Source of the DNA: Lachnospiraceae bacterium | Lineage (GTDB): Bacteria; Bacillota_A; Clostridia; Lachnospirales; Lachnospiraceae | Length of the DNA stretch: 30,127 nt | Assembly: GCA_017620055.1 (NCBI GenBank) | Contig: JAFZRD010000119.1 | Location: 1 to 30,127, forward strand | Direction of reading: 5' to 3' | Part shown: positions 1 to 7,392 of the stretch, piece by piece | Layout of the letters: every line of letters starts with the position of its first letter | Numbering within the stretch: position 1 is the first letter of the stretch | The notes under the pieces: generated by a model | What the model saw: only the letters and a program-made list of their open reading frames with translations | What the model was told of the DNA's origin: nothing | Databases searched by the model: none | Made by a program: the position numbers and the translations under genes

Positions 1-15
1 AAGGAAACCAGACAT

Positions 16-1200
16 ATGATCGAAAAGATACGAGAGATCAAACGTACCCTTGACATGAGCATCAGTGTTGGTCAGCGAGAGGATAATGATCTGAGAAATA
101 CAGTCATTACCGGGGTCTTCCTTATAGTGCTCGGAGTCATAATCTCAGGCATTAATGTCATACAGGGAGCATACGACATCGCGATCTATCCCTCGATCTT
201 CATTATCGGAGGTATCCTTGACCTTATCCTTGCGATCAAATTCAAAAGCCGTATCGCTATCAGGGCTTTCATCATTCCGCTTGCGACCATTTCACTGTCG
301 GCTATGATGATCTATTCGGATAACGGATTTGCCTATCTGTGGACCATGCTTATCCCGATCACATACTGTTATCTGTTTTCGGTAAAGGTGGGGGTCATAA
401 TCACCGCGTATTTCCAGATCTTTCTTATCATACTGTTCTATACGCCCGTAAGGAAATTAGTGGAGGCCAACTATTCCGAGATCGCAATGAGCCGCTACCC
501 GTTGCTGTTCTTCTTCAACGGATTGATCGTTGTGATCAGTATGTACAGTTATCATAAGAGTGTGCTCTTTGAGATCAAACATGCGGAAGAGGCCAGGGAA
601 CTGTCGGAAGCAAAGACGGAATTCCTTGCGAGTATGTCACATGAGATACGTACACCTATCAATGCGATACTCGGAATGAATGAGATGATCCTCAGGGAGA
701 ACAGGGATCCAGTGATAGATGAGTATGCGGAAAGCGTGAAGAATTCCGGTCAGATGCTCCTGATGCTCGTTAATGATGTACTCGATTTCTCCAAGATCGA
801 GGCAGGTAAGATGGAGATACATGAAGGTGAATTCACCCTGTCATATATGCTCCACAACATAATGCCGATGATACAGGAACGTGCCGGCGAAAAGAGCCTG
901 ATGCTTGACGTTAAGGTTGAAGGCGAAGTTCCCGACGGAGTGATGTCCGATGAATTCCGTATCAAACAGGTTCTGATAAACATTCTGAACAACGCGATCA
1001 AATATACCGATGCGGGTTCCGTTGAACTGAGCCTCGGAGGAGAATATACGGGGGAAGACACATATATGCTCGCGATGAGCGTTAAGGATACCGGACGCGG
1101 CATCAGGGAGGAGGCCCTGAAGCATCTGTTTGAGGCGTTCACCCGCGCGGACCTAAGGAGAACCGAAGCATTGAAGGAACGGGACTGGGTCTGGCCATAG
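16..1200 (+). CDS. Hybrid histidine kinase, N-terminal piece (gene broken by a frameshift)
   Basis: This is the sensor and kinase half of a membrane hybrid histidine kinase. About five to six hydrophobic segments fill residues 28-180, with no large extracellular loop, so the input is probably sensed in or near the membrane. The HisKA H-box follows (SMSHEIRTPIN, phospho-acceptor His209), then the HATPase N box (NILNNAIKYTD), G1 box (DTGRGI) and F box (LFEAF). Just after the F box the frame is lost and the last about 16 residues are out-of-frame peptide; the G2 box (GTGLGLAIV) is found in another frame from about 1155. Start: ATG at 16 with AAGGAA at 1-6. Alone, this piece lacks the G2 box and should not bind ATP properly. 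The protein continues in the entry at 1221-2198. The break may be a real mutation or a sequencing or assembly error. Confidence 0.85.
   Translation: MIEKIREIKRTLDMSISVGQREDNDLRNTVITGVFLIVLGVIISGINVIQGAYDIAIYPSIFIIGGILDLILAIKFKSRIAIRAFIIPLATISLSAMMIYSDNGFAYLWTMLIPITYCYLFSVKVGVIITAYFQIFLIILFYTPVRKLVEANYSEIAMSRYPLLFFFNGLIVVISMYSYHKSVLFEIKHAEEARELSEAKTEFLASMSHEIRTPINAILGMNEMILRENRDPVIDEYAESVKNSGQMLLMLVNDVLDFSKIEAGKMEIHEGEFTLSYMLHNIMPMIQERAGEKSLMLDVKVEGEVPDGVMSDEFRIKQVLINILNNAIKYTDAGSVELSLGGEYTGEDTYMLAMSVKDTGRGIREEALKHLFEAFTRADLRRTEALKERDWVWP
1150..1156 (+). other. Frameshift point inside the hybrid histidine kinase
   Basis: Frame 1 reads ...TRADL at 1141-1155. The expected continuation KENRSIEGTGLGLAIVKSI is read in frame 3 from the AAG at 1155. 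The two halves join exactly if one base is added after the CT at 1153-1154 (for example CTC AAG GAG AAC). No slippery heptamer or stimulatory hairpin is obvious, so a one-base deletion or base-call error is more likely than programmed frameshifting. Confidence 0.85.
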
Positions 1201-1220
1201 TAAAGAGTATCCTTGATTCA

Positions 1221-2198
1221 ATGGGCGGAACGATAGCGGTTGACAGTGAATTCGGAGAAGGTTCGGAGTTCATTGTACAGATTCCTGTCAAAGTTACGGA
1301 CAGGACACCTCTTGAAGAGGATTATGAAAAGATGGTCAAGACCGTTGTGTCGGAGATTGAGCAGAATGACTATCTTGCTCCCGAAGCCCGCGTGCTCGCC
1401 GTTGATGACAATGCGTCAAACCTCAGGATCGTGAGTCTCTTCCTGAAACGTGTCGCTATTGTTCCCGAACTGTGCAAGAGCGGGACTGACGCGATCGAGC
1501 TGTGCAGGAAGAAGCAGTATGATCTTCTGCTTCTTGATCACAGGATGCCCGATCCGGACGGTATCAAAACGCTTGAGATTATCAGAAACGATGCTTCTTC
1601 ACTGAACAAAGAGACGCCTGCCGTAGTCCTTACCGCGAATGCGCTCGCGGGGAGCGACAGGATATACAGTGAGGCAGGATTTGAGGATTATCTGACCAAA
1701 CCGCTTGATTCCTCGCTCCTTGAGAGGACCGTCAAGAGGTATCTTCCCAAGGACAAGGTCCTTCCGGCAAGAGAAGACGCGGAAGACGATGAAGAGGTTA
1801 TGGTGTTTACGGCTGCACCCGCAGAAGAAGACAGCACTGAATCTGCCACAGACCTTCGGCAGAAGCTTGAATCTATAGAAGGACTTGATTATGATGAGGC
1901 TCTCCGATACGCCGGAGGACATGAAGATCTCCTTGCCGACACCGTCTCGATCATTGCCGGGGAATGCGACGAGAAGATCGAGAACATGCGCAGATGCATC
2001 GCAGCCGAAGACTGGAACGGATACGGACTGCTGGCCCATTCGATAAAGGGTCTCATGGGATCCATAGGCCTGGACCGCCTCAGCAACCGTGCCCGCAAAC
2101 ATGAAAACGCAGCCACGGATAATGATGCCGAATACATCTTATCGGACTGCGAAGGATTCATGGACGAGTATCGTGAAGTGTGTAATTTGATAAAGTGA
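1221..2198 (+). CDS. Hybrid histidine kinase, C-terminal piece: receiver and HPt domains
   Basis: This continues the kinase at 16-1200; the coding frame really begins near 1155 with the HATPase G2 box, upstream of the ATG at 1221. The end of the HATPase domain (GGTIAVDSEFGEGSEFIVQIPV) is followed by a receiver domain at residues 57-172, with acidic pair VDD, phospho-acceptor Asp106 (LLLLDHRMP), the conserved Thr (LTANA) and Lys (TKP). After an acidic linker comes an HPt domain with its phospho-His273 in AHSIKG. The full protein would run the phosphorelay His-Asp-His and pass phosphate to a separate response regulator not seen here. No ribosome binding site precedes 1221, so independent translation is doubtful. 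The stop codon at 2196-2198 lies inside the left arm of the inverted repeat at 2195-2295. Confidence 0.8.
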   Translation: MGGTIAVDSEFGEGSEFIVQIPVKVTDRTPLEEDYEKMVKTVVSEIEQNDYLAPEARVLAVDDNASNLRIVSLFLKRVAIVPELCKSGTDAIELCRKKQYDLLLLDHRMPDPDGIKTLEIIRNDASSLNKETPAVVLTANALAGSDRIYSEAGFEDYLTKPLDSSLLERTVKRYLPKDKVLPAREDAEDDEEVMVFTAAPAEEDSTESATDLRQKLESIEGLDYDEALRYAGGHEDLLADTVSIIAGECDEKIENMRRCIAAEDWNGYGLLAHSIKGLMGSIGLDRLSNRARKHENAATDNDAEYILSDCEGFMDEYREVCNLIK

Positions 2199-2295
2199 GA
2201 AAAGGGGACGGTTCCGAATTCTCATTTTTAGCGGAAACAGCTGGATTGCTGAGATTTCCGGAAAATGAGAATTCGGAACCGTCCCCTTTTCTCAC
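2195..2295. repeat. REPIN-like perfect 34-bp inverted repeat between convergent genes
   Basis: The left arm (2195-2228) and right arm (2262-2295) are exact reverse complements over 34 bp; each contains the core AAAAGGGGACGGTTCCGA. The 33-nt centre can fold further: CGGAAA (2232-2237) with TTTCCG (2255-2260), and CAGC (2238-2241) with GCTG (2248-2251). The stop codon of the kinase (TGA, 2196-2198) and of the SDR on the other strand (2292-2294) occupy mirror positions at the arm tips. The arms have T/A-rich ends, so the RNA hairpin could act as a bidirectional terminator. GGGGACGGTT-type palindromes recur in Clostridia genomes from my recollection; that this one is mobile or multicopy is inference. 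Confidence 0.85.
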
Positions 2296-3011
2296 ATCCA
2301 CCCGCCGTCGACCTTGATGATCTGGCCGGTCAGGTAGTTGGTCGATTCGGCAAGCGAGAGGATGACCGATGCCACCTCGGCGGGTTTGCCGATCCGGTCG
2401 GCGGGGATATCCGCGACGACTTCAGCGAGCTCCTCGTCCGACAGGCGTGAATTCATATCGGTATCTATCAGCCCGCAGGCGACGGCATTGACGCTGATGC
2501 CGCTCGGCGCGAGCTCTTTGGCAAGGGCCTTTGTGAATGCATCGAGCCCTCCCTTCGACGCGGAGTACGCAACCTCCATCGAGGCTCCGCTTTCTCCCCA
2601 AACGGATGAAACATTGATGATCTTACCCGAGAATTCCGAGAGCATGTGCGGGATCGCCGCACGGCACATATAGAACACGGAACTTAAGTTCGTGTTCAGT
2701 GTCTTCATCCAGTCTTCATCGGACATATCCGTAACGAGTCCCACATACGAGATCCCCGCATTGTTGATAAGGACAGAAGGGGGATCGATCTTTGCGAACA
2801 GTTCCTTTACCGCAGCCGGATCCGAGACATCGGCCCTGTACGCCACGCATTTGACCCTGTACGTATCTGCAAGGTCCTTCGCCAGATGTTCAAGGCTCTC
2901 AATATTCTTGATGCAGCAGAGCGTCAGATCATATCCCGCCCTTGCAAATTCAATGGCTATCGCACGTCCGATACCGCGCGAAGCACCGGTTATCAGAGCA
3001 TTTTTGTTCAT
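2292..3011 (-). CDS. Short-chain dehydrogenase/reductase (FabG/YmfI-like)
   Basis: This is a classical 239-aa SDR: an NAD(P)-binding TGASRGIG motif at residues 8-15, the NNAG motif at 83-86, and a catalytic tetrad of Asn109, Ser136 (NVSS), Tyr149 and Lys153 (YSASK). It ends in the usual TGQIIKVDGGWM tail. The fold is that of 3-oxoacyl-ACP reductases. In Firmicutes, close relatives include FabG of fatty acid synthesis and YmfI, which reduces the 5-aminopentanone group on elongation factor P; no fab or efp genes are nearby to decide. It is the only - strand gene in the window, transcribed away from the thioredoxin reductase gene. The start at 3011 has a GGAGG-type site just upstream (CCTCC at 3019-3023 on the + strand). 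Confidence 0.88.
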   Translation of the reverse strand: MNKNALITGASRGIGRAIAIEFARAGYDLTLCCIKNIESLEHLAKDLADTYRVKCVAYRADVSDPAAVKELFAKIDPPSVLINNAGISYVGLVTDMSDEDWMKTLNTNLSSVFYMCRAAIPHMLSEFSGKIINVSSVWGESGASMEVAYSASKGGLDAFTKALAKELAPSGISVNAVACGLIDTDMNSRLSDEELAEVVADIPADRIGKPAEVASVILSLAESTNYLTGQIIKVDGGWM

Positions 3012-3052
3012 GATATTACCTCCCCGGAATCACCCACTTTGACTCCAAAATA

Positions 3053-3080
3053 TGGTATAATAACTGTAAATATTATACCA
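3053..3080. promoter_or_regulatory. Divergent extended -10 promoters within a palindrome
   Basis: TGGTATAATA at 3053-3062 is repeated as its exact reverse complement at 3071-3080, separated by 8 nt. Each arm is an extended -10 element (TGgTATAAT): the left arm reads rightward toward the thioredoxin reductase gene (-10 at 3056-3061), the right arm reads leftward toward the SDR gene (-10 at 3073-3078). No good -35 sits at 17 bp on either side, consistent with extended -10 use. A dimeric regulator could also bind the palindrome; that is inference. Confidence 0.6.
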
Positions 3081-3098
3081 CAATCAAGGGAGACGGAC

Positions 3099-4013
3099 AT
3101 GGACGGAAAACTGGATGTGATCATAATCGGAGCGGGCCCTGCCGGGCTGACCGCGGGTATATATGCGGCAAGGGCAGGCCTTAAGACTCTTGTCATAGAA
3201 CGTTACGGTGCGGGCGGACAGATCCTCAACACTTATGAGGTGGACAATTATCCGGCACTCCCGGGTGTTACGGGCGCGGAGCTCGGGATGAAGATGCAGG
3301 AACACCTGGAGAAGTACGATGTCAGGGTCGAGATGGCCGAGGTTGAGAAGATAGATTTCGCCGAGGGTGACAATAAGGTCGTTACAGATAACGGAACATA
3401 CACGGGCAGGACAGTGATCCTTGCGACCGGCAATTCCCCGAAGAAGCTCGGGATACCCGGGGAGGAGGAACTGACCGGTGCCGGGGTCAGCTACTGTGCG
3501 ACATGCGACGGAGCGTTCTTCAAAAATCGCACCGTTGCGGTTATTGGCGGCGGCGACGTTGCTGTCGAGGATGCGATCTTCCTGGCCAGAGGATGCAGCA
3601 AGGTATACTTAGTCCACAGGCGTGATCAGCTCAGGGCTGCAGCGGTGCTGCAAAAATCACTCCTGTCACTTCCGAACGTGGAGGTCGTATGGAACAGCAT
3701 CCCCAAGGAGATCAAAGATGACGGCTCGGGAACGGTCAGCGGCCTTGAGATCGAGAACAAGGTTACGGGCGAGAAGTCGACGCTTGAAGTGTCGGGAGTC
3801 TTCATAGCAATAGGAAACAATCCCAATTCATCATACACGGATGCACTTAAAAAGGATGAGAACGGATACATCATCGCAGACGAGACCTGCAGGACCTCGC
3901 TTCCGGGGGTATATGCGGCGGGGGATGTAAGGAGCAAAAAGCTTCGCCAGGTGGTCACCGCGACGGCCGACGGAGCCAATGCTGTGTACTCCGCACAGGC
4001 CTTCCTGATTTGA
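3099..4013 (+). CDS. trxB: Thioredoxin reductase (NADPH)
   Basis: This flavoprotein of 304 aa passes electrons from NADPH to thioredoxin through FAD and a redox disulfide. Visible motifs: FAD-binding GAGPAG at residues 11-16, the active-site CATC (Cys133, Cys136), the NADPH-binding GGGDVA and HRRDQLRA near residues 150-180, and the C-terminal AAGDV FAD motif. The length is typical of the low-molecular-weight class. The reading frame is open back to 2886, but that part overlaps the SDR and the promoter. The ATG at 3099 has AAGGGAG at 3086-3092 and begins the protein exactly where the family begins. Its promoter is the extended -10 at 3056-3061. No thioredoxin gene is adjacent. Confidence 0.95.
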   Translation: MDGKLDVIIIGAGPAGLTAGIYAARAGLKTLVIERYGAGGQILNTYEVDNYPALPGVTGAELGMKMQEHLEKYDVRVEMAEVEKIDFAEGDNKVVTDNGTYTGRTVILATGNSPKKLGIPGEEELTGAGVSYCATCDGAFFKNRTVAVIGGGDVAVEDAIFLARGCSKVYLVHRRDQLRAAAVLQKSLLSLPNVEVVWNSIPKEIKDDGSGTVSGLEIENKVTGEKSTLEVSGVFIAIGNNPNSSYTDALKKDENGYIIADETCRTSLPGVYAAGDVRSKKLRQVVTATADGANAVYSAQAFLI

Positions 4014-4038
4014 CATAATCCCGATATTCTGATATCCT
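4010..4038 (+). promoter_or_regulatory. Sigma-70-type promoter for the NlpC/P60 gene
   Basis: TTGACA at 4010-4015 and TATCCT at 4033-4038 are separated by 17 bp. The -35 box overlaps the trxB stop codon (4011-4013). Transcription would start near 4045, leaving an 80-nt leader before the ATG at 4125. I could not assign a known riboswitch to that leader. Confidence 0.55.
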
Positions 4039-4124
4039 ACACTCTGTATGCGTTTGAAAAGAATAGTGAATTAAGATATTGGTAGAGTCTGAGGGGGCAA
4101 CCGATATAATTAATTGGAGGTTTC

Positions 4125-5579
4125 ATGAAGAAAAGCGTATTAAAGGCTACTGCGGCCATGTGTTTACTGGCGATAGCCGCGACATGCTTTCCGATAAATG
4201 ACGTTCAGGCGGCAACATCGCTTGTATTCCCGGCAGCGGGCGGAGCTTTGGCTGCGGGTAACGGTCGTTCCATCAAAGACATACGTGCGGATGTTGCACG
4301 AAATGCGGCAAAGCAGTCAACAATAGCCAATCACGAGAAGATAACGAAAAAAGATACGGCTACGGTGGCAAAGGTTGAAACACCTTCGTCAAAAGCCGTT
4401 AACGAGGGCATCACGATCGACGGCGTGGCTGTCGTGGGTTCGGCTTCCGAAGGTGCCCAGATCGAGATAACGTCCACCGATAACGGTTCGGGCGGCAAGA
4501 ACGACAAGAACGGCGGCGACGATACCGAACTTGCCGAAGGTGAGACGGGCGCGGAAGAGGAATCTTCCGAAGACAAGAGCGTTGACGAATCCAATCCTCA
4601 GATCGATGTAAAGCCCGAAGCGCAGGATGTCGAAGAGGGTGAGGAAGATCTGTCGGATCAGGTCATCGCGGTCGTTGACGGATATGTGAATGTCCGCTCG
4701 ATGCCCGATGAGGACAGCGAGGTAGTCGGTAAGCTCTATAACCATTCGGCCGGTACATGGCTTGACAAACAGGGCGACTGGTACAAGATCGAATCCGGTA
4801 ACGTAGTCGGTTTCGTTAAGGGAGAATACGTCAAGACCGGACAGGCGGCTGTCAAGCTGGCAGCCGAGGTTGGACAGAGACTTGCCACGGTTCATACCAC
4901 AACTCTTAAGATAAGAGAAGAAGCAAGCGGCGAATCAAAGGTTCTCGGACTCGTTGCAAACGAAGACCAGTTGTCTGTTGTCGAAGAGACGGATGAATGG
5001 GTAAAGGTTAATATCGAGGAAGGTGACGGTTGGGTTTCGAGAGAATACGTCAGCCTTTCCACATGGTTCCCGAAGGCCGAGTCAAAGGCCGAAGAGGAAG
5101 CCAGACTTAAGAAGGAAGCTGCGGAACGTAAGCGTGCTCAGCAGGCTGCCGCAAGATCGGCCGGCGGCAAGAAGAGCGGCGGAGGCGGCAAGACCGGCGG
5201 CGGAGGCGGCGGATCGTATTCGGCCAGCGGAAGCGGACTCGGCGCAAGCGTTGCGAACTACGCACTTCAGTTTGTCGGCAATCCTTACGTATACGGCGGC
5301 ACGAGCCTTACGAACGGAACAGACTGCTCCGGCTTCACGAGCGGAGTATACAGGAACTTCGGTGTATCACTGCCGCACTCGTCGGGTGCACAGCGCGCAT
5401 GCGGTTACGGCGTTGGAAGCCTTGCGGAGGCACAGGCAGGTGATATCATATGCTATTCGGGTCACGTAGGTATCTACATCGGCGGCGGCCAGATAGTACA
5501 TGCTTCAACAGCTAAGACAGGTATCAAAGTATCAAATGCATCATACCGTAACATCCTGGCTATCCGAAGAATATTCTGA
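4125..5579 (+). CDS. Secreted SH3b-NlpC/P60 cell-wall peptidase
   Basis: This is a 484-aa exported peptidoglycan hydrolase. A signal peptide occupies about residues 1-29 (MKK, hydrophobic core, cleavage near VQA-A). A Glu/Asp-rich linker (about 120-178) leads to two bacterial SH3 domains (about 179-238 and 252-312), which bind cell wall. A charged helix-like segment (315-345) and a glycine-rich linker (346-372) connect to an NlpC/P60 domain at 373-484, with catalytic Cys401 (TDCSGF), His447 (GHVGIYIG) and His459 (IVHAS). This family cuts the gamma-D-Glu to diamino-acid bond of stem peptides during growth or division. The start has GGAGG at 4116-4120. It has its own promoter, and a hairpin overlaps its stop codon. 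Confidence 0.93.
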   Translation: MKKSVLKATAAMCLLAIAATCFPINDVQAATSLVFPAAGGALAAGNGRSIKDIRADVARNAAKQSTIANHEKITKKDTATVAKVETPSSKAVNEGITIDGVAVVGSASEGAQIEITSTDNGSGGKNDKNGGDDTELAEGETGAEEESSEDKSVDESNPQIDVKPEAQDVEEGEEDLSDQVIAVVDGYVNVRSMPDEDSEVVGKLYNHSAGTWLDKQGDWYKIESGNVVGFVKGEYVKTGQAAVKLAAEVGQRLATVHTTTLKIREEASGESKVLGLVANEDQLSVVEETDEWVKVNIEEGDGWVSREYVSLSTWFPKAESKAEEEARLKKEAAERKRAQQAAARSAGGKKSGGGGKTGGGGGGSYSASGSGLGASVANYALQFVGNPYVYGGTSLTNGTDCSGFTSGVYRNFGVSLPHSSGAQRACGYGVGSLAEAQAGDIICYSGHVGIYIGGGQIVHASTAKTGIKVSNASYRNILAIRRIF

Positions 5580-5588
5580 TATTCCGGA
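5563..5588 (+). other. Hairpin overlapping the NlpC/P60 stop codon
   Basis: TCCG (5563-5566) plus GAATAT (5569-5574) pair with ATATTC (5579-5584) plus CGGA (5585-5588), with a 2-nt bulge and a TCTG loop. There is no T-tract after it, so a role in termination is doubtful; it could affect message stability or coupling with the next gene. Confidence 0.35.
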
Positions 5589-5618
5589 AGCCCAACGAAT
5601 GAAAGGAGTGAGAGCAGT

Positions 5619-6146
5619 ATGGAATTTGTAATAGTCGGAAAGAACATAGATGTAACTCCGGGACTGCGTCAGGCAGTGGAGGACAAGATAGGAAAGCTCG
5701 AGAGATACTTCACACCCAACACTCAGATCCATGTAACGCTCAGTGTTGAGAAGGACAGACAAAAGATCGAGGTTACGATCCCCGTAAAGGGAACCGTGAT
5801 CCGTTCGGAGCAGGTCAGCAATGACATGTATGTTTCGATCGATCTTGTAGAGGAGATCATCGAGCGTCAGCTCAAGAAGTACAAGAACAAGATCATCGAT
5901 GCAAAGCATGCCACGGAGAACTTCCGTCAGGACTTCCTTGACAAGGATTACAACGATGACGATGAGATCAAGATCGTCCGTACCAAGAGGATAGACATCA
6001 AGCCGATGTATCCCGAGGACGCATGCGTTCAGATGGAATTGTGCGGACACAGCTTCTTCGTGTTCACGAATGCGGAGAACGGCCTTACAAGTGTGGTATA
6101 CAAGAGAAAAGGCAACACATATGGACTTATCGAACCGGAATTATAA
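5619..6146 (+). CDS. hpf: Ribosome hibernation promoting factor, long form
   Basis: This 175-aa protein binds the small ribosomal subunit during slow growth and joins ribosomes into inactive 100S dimers. The N-terminal HPF/RaiA domain (about residues 1-105) starts MEFVIVGKNIDVTPGLRQ. A linker is followed by the C-terminal dimerisation domain (about 115-175: IVRTKRIDIKPMYPEDACVQMELCGHSFFVF), so this is the long form found in Firmicutes. AAGGAG at 5603-5608 precedes the ATG. The 3' end overlaps the start of mtnA by 26 nt, so the two are likely translated from one message. Confidence 0.95.
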   Translation: MEFVIVGKNIDVTPGLRQAVEDKIGKLERYFTPNTQIHVTLSVEKDRQKIEVTIPVKGTVIRSEQVSNDMYVSIDLVEEIIERQLKKYKNKIIDAKHATENFRQDFLDKDYNDDDEIKIVRTKRIDIKPMYPEDACVQMELCGHSFFVFTNAENGLTSVVYKRKGNTYGLIEPEL

Positions 6147-7188
6147 TTCCGAAGACGAAACAGTGGCACTCGATGACGAGGCCAAAGAGATAGTGATCAT
6201 AGACCAGACGAAGCTTCCGGGACAGAAACGGATGCTTCGTCTGTCTTTGCCTGAGCAGTTCTATAACGCGATCAAGAGGCTCGAAGTGCGCGGTGCTCCG
6301 GCGATCGGAGTGTTCGCGGCATTTGCGGCATATCTGTGCGCGTGCCGTATCAAAGAGACCGATTACGAGAGCTTCTATAAAGCGTTCGTTAAGGATAAGG
6401 AATACCTCAACAGTTCGAGACCGACTGCCGTCAACTTAAGCTGGGCGCTTGAGAAGATGGATATGGTCGTGCGCGATAACAGCGCAAAATCCATTCCCGA
6501 AATACTGGATGCGCTCCGCAAGGAGGCTCTTATGATACGCCGTGAGGATGAGGCGGCCTGCAGGGCGATCGGCGAGAATGCCCTGACACTTTTAAAGCCC
6601 GGATACGGACTTCTGACCCACTGCAACGCGGGCCAGCTTGCCACGTCAAAGTACGGAACGGCCACAGCCGCGATGTATCTCGGACATGAGCGCGGGTATG
6701 ATTTTCACATTTATTGTGATGAGACACGTCCGCTCCTTCAGGGTGCGCGGCTGACAGCCTATGAACTTGCGGCTGCCGGCATGGATGTTACCCTTGAGTG
6801 CGACAATATGGTCGGAGCCTTAATGGCTTCCGGTAAGATAGATGCCGTCCTTGTCGGATGCGACAGGGTTGCGGCAAACGGCGATACCGCGAACAAGATC
6901 GGAACGAGCGTTGTTGCGACCGTTGCAAAGCGCTTTGACATCCCGTTCTATGTGTGCGGGCCGATGTCAACGATAGATGCTTCGATCGCAAGCGGTGCCG
7001 ACATCCCCATAGAAGAGCGCCCGGGCGAGGAAGTCACGACCATGTGGTACGAGCGTCCGATGGCACCCTCGGGTATCAAAGTGTTCAATCCGGCGTTTGA
7101 CGTGACGGATCACAGCCTGATCACGGCAATAATAACAGAGACCGGGATCTTTTATCCACCGTTTGCTTTCGGTCGAAGTGAGCAATGA
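6121..7188 (+). CDS. mtnA: S-methyl-5-thioribose-1-phosphate isomerase
   Basis: This enzyme of the eIF2B-like isomerase family turns the aldose 5-methylthioribose 1-phosphate into the ketose 5-methylthioribulose 1-phosphate in methionine salvage. Recognisable motifs in the 355-aa product are VRGAPAIGV (57-65), THCNAG with active-site Cys168, DETRPLLQGARLTAYEL (200-216) and GCDRVAANGDT with catalytic Asp248. The frame is open to 6070 inside hpf. ATG 6121 is preferred because AAAAGG precedes it and the protein starts near the family's usual start. No other methionine salvage genes are in the window. Family members also act on 5-deoxyribose 1-phosphate in the DHAP shunt, which is possible here. 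The last residues (FGRSEQ) may derive from the repeat-like DNA that follows. Confidence 0.9.
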   Translation: MDLSNRNYNSEDETVALDDEAKEIVIIDQTKLPGQKRMLRLSLPEQFYNAIKRLEVRGAPAIGVFAAFAAYLCACRIKETDYESFYKAFVKDKEYLNSSRPTAVNLSWALEKMDMVVRDNSAKSIPEILDALRKEALMIRREDEAACRAIGENALTLLKPGYGLLTHCNAGQLATSKYGTATAAMYLGHERGYDFHIYCDETRPLLQGARLTAYELAAAGMDVTLECDNMVGALMASGKIDAVLVGCDRVAANGDTANKIGTSVVATVAKRFDIPFYVCGPMSTIDASIASGADIPIEERPGEEVTTMWYERPMAPSGIKVFNPAFDVTDHSLITAIITETGIFYPPFAFGRSEQ

Positions 7189-7344
7189 TATGCTTTTCCG
7201 GGACGCTCCCGCTCATTGTCCTCGGTGCTCACGTTACTAAGCTCGACAAGACCTCGCTAAGTAACGAGCCTGCGGAATGCCCGTAAAACCATACATGCTC
7301 CCTTCTCCCTCATTAGTGCATATCTGCTTAAAAATCCCTACATC
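7189..7344. repeat. Gene-free, hairpin-rich, repeat-like spacer
   Basis: No credible gene lies between mtnA and the thl promoter. The stretch holds several inverted repeats: GTGAGCA at 7178-7184 with TGCTCAC at 7226-7232; CGGGA at 7199-7203 with TCCCG at 7207-7211; and an 11-position stem at 7232-7242 with 7256-7266 carrying one A-A mismatch. One arm lies inside the end of mtnA. The layered palindromes resemble a dispersed intergenic repeat, but no second copy is present in this window. Confidence 0.45.
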
Positions 7345-7349
7345 TTGTG

Positions 7350-7378
7350 TTGTGTAATCCCCCCAAATTTGTTATAAT
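7350..7378 (+). promoter_or_regulatory. Promoter of the butyrate operon
   Basis: TTGTGT at 7350-7355 and a perfect TATAAT at 7373-7378 are 17 bp apart. The predicted start is near 7385, giving a leader of about 47 nt to thl with GGAGG at 7420-7424. It is the only strong promoter I see for the eight butyrate genes. Confidence 0.7.
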
Positions 7379-7392
7379 TGAAGTTGCGTTAT

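Noticed and set aside
1150..1156. Programmed frameshift in the histidine kinase
   Set aside because: No slippery sequence or stimulatory structure is visible, and hybrid kinases are not known to use one.
2886..3098. Extended N-terminus of thioredoxin reductase
   Set aside because: It overlaps the SDR gene and the promoter, has no family similarity, and ATG 3099 has a good ribosome binding site.
4105..4110. Perfect TATAAT upstream of the NlpC/P60 gene
   Set aside because: It is only 15 nt from the ATG, so transcription would begin inside the ribosome binding site; the TTGACA-17-TATCCT promoter at 4010-4038 fits better.
4045..4124. Riboswitch in the leader of the NlpC/P60 gene
   Set aside because: At 80 nt with no convincing conserved stem set, it does not match a class I can recognise, such as ydaO.
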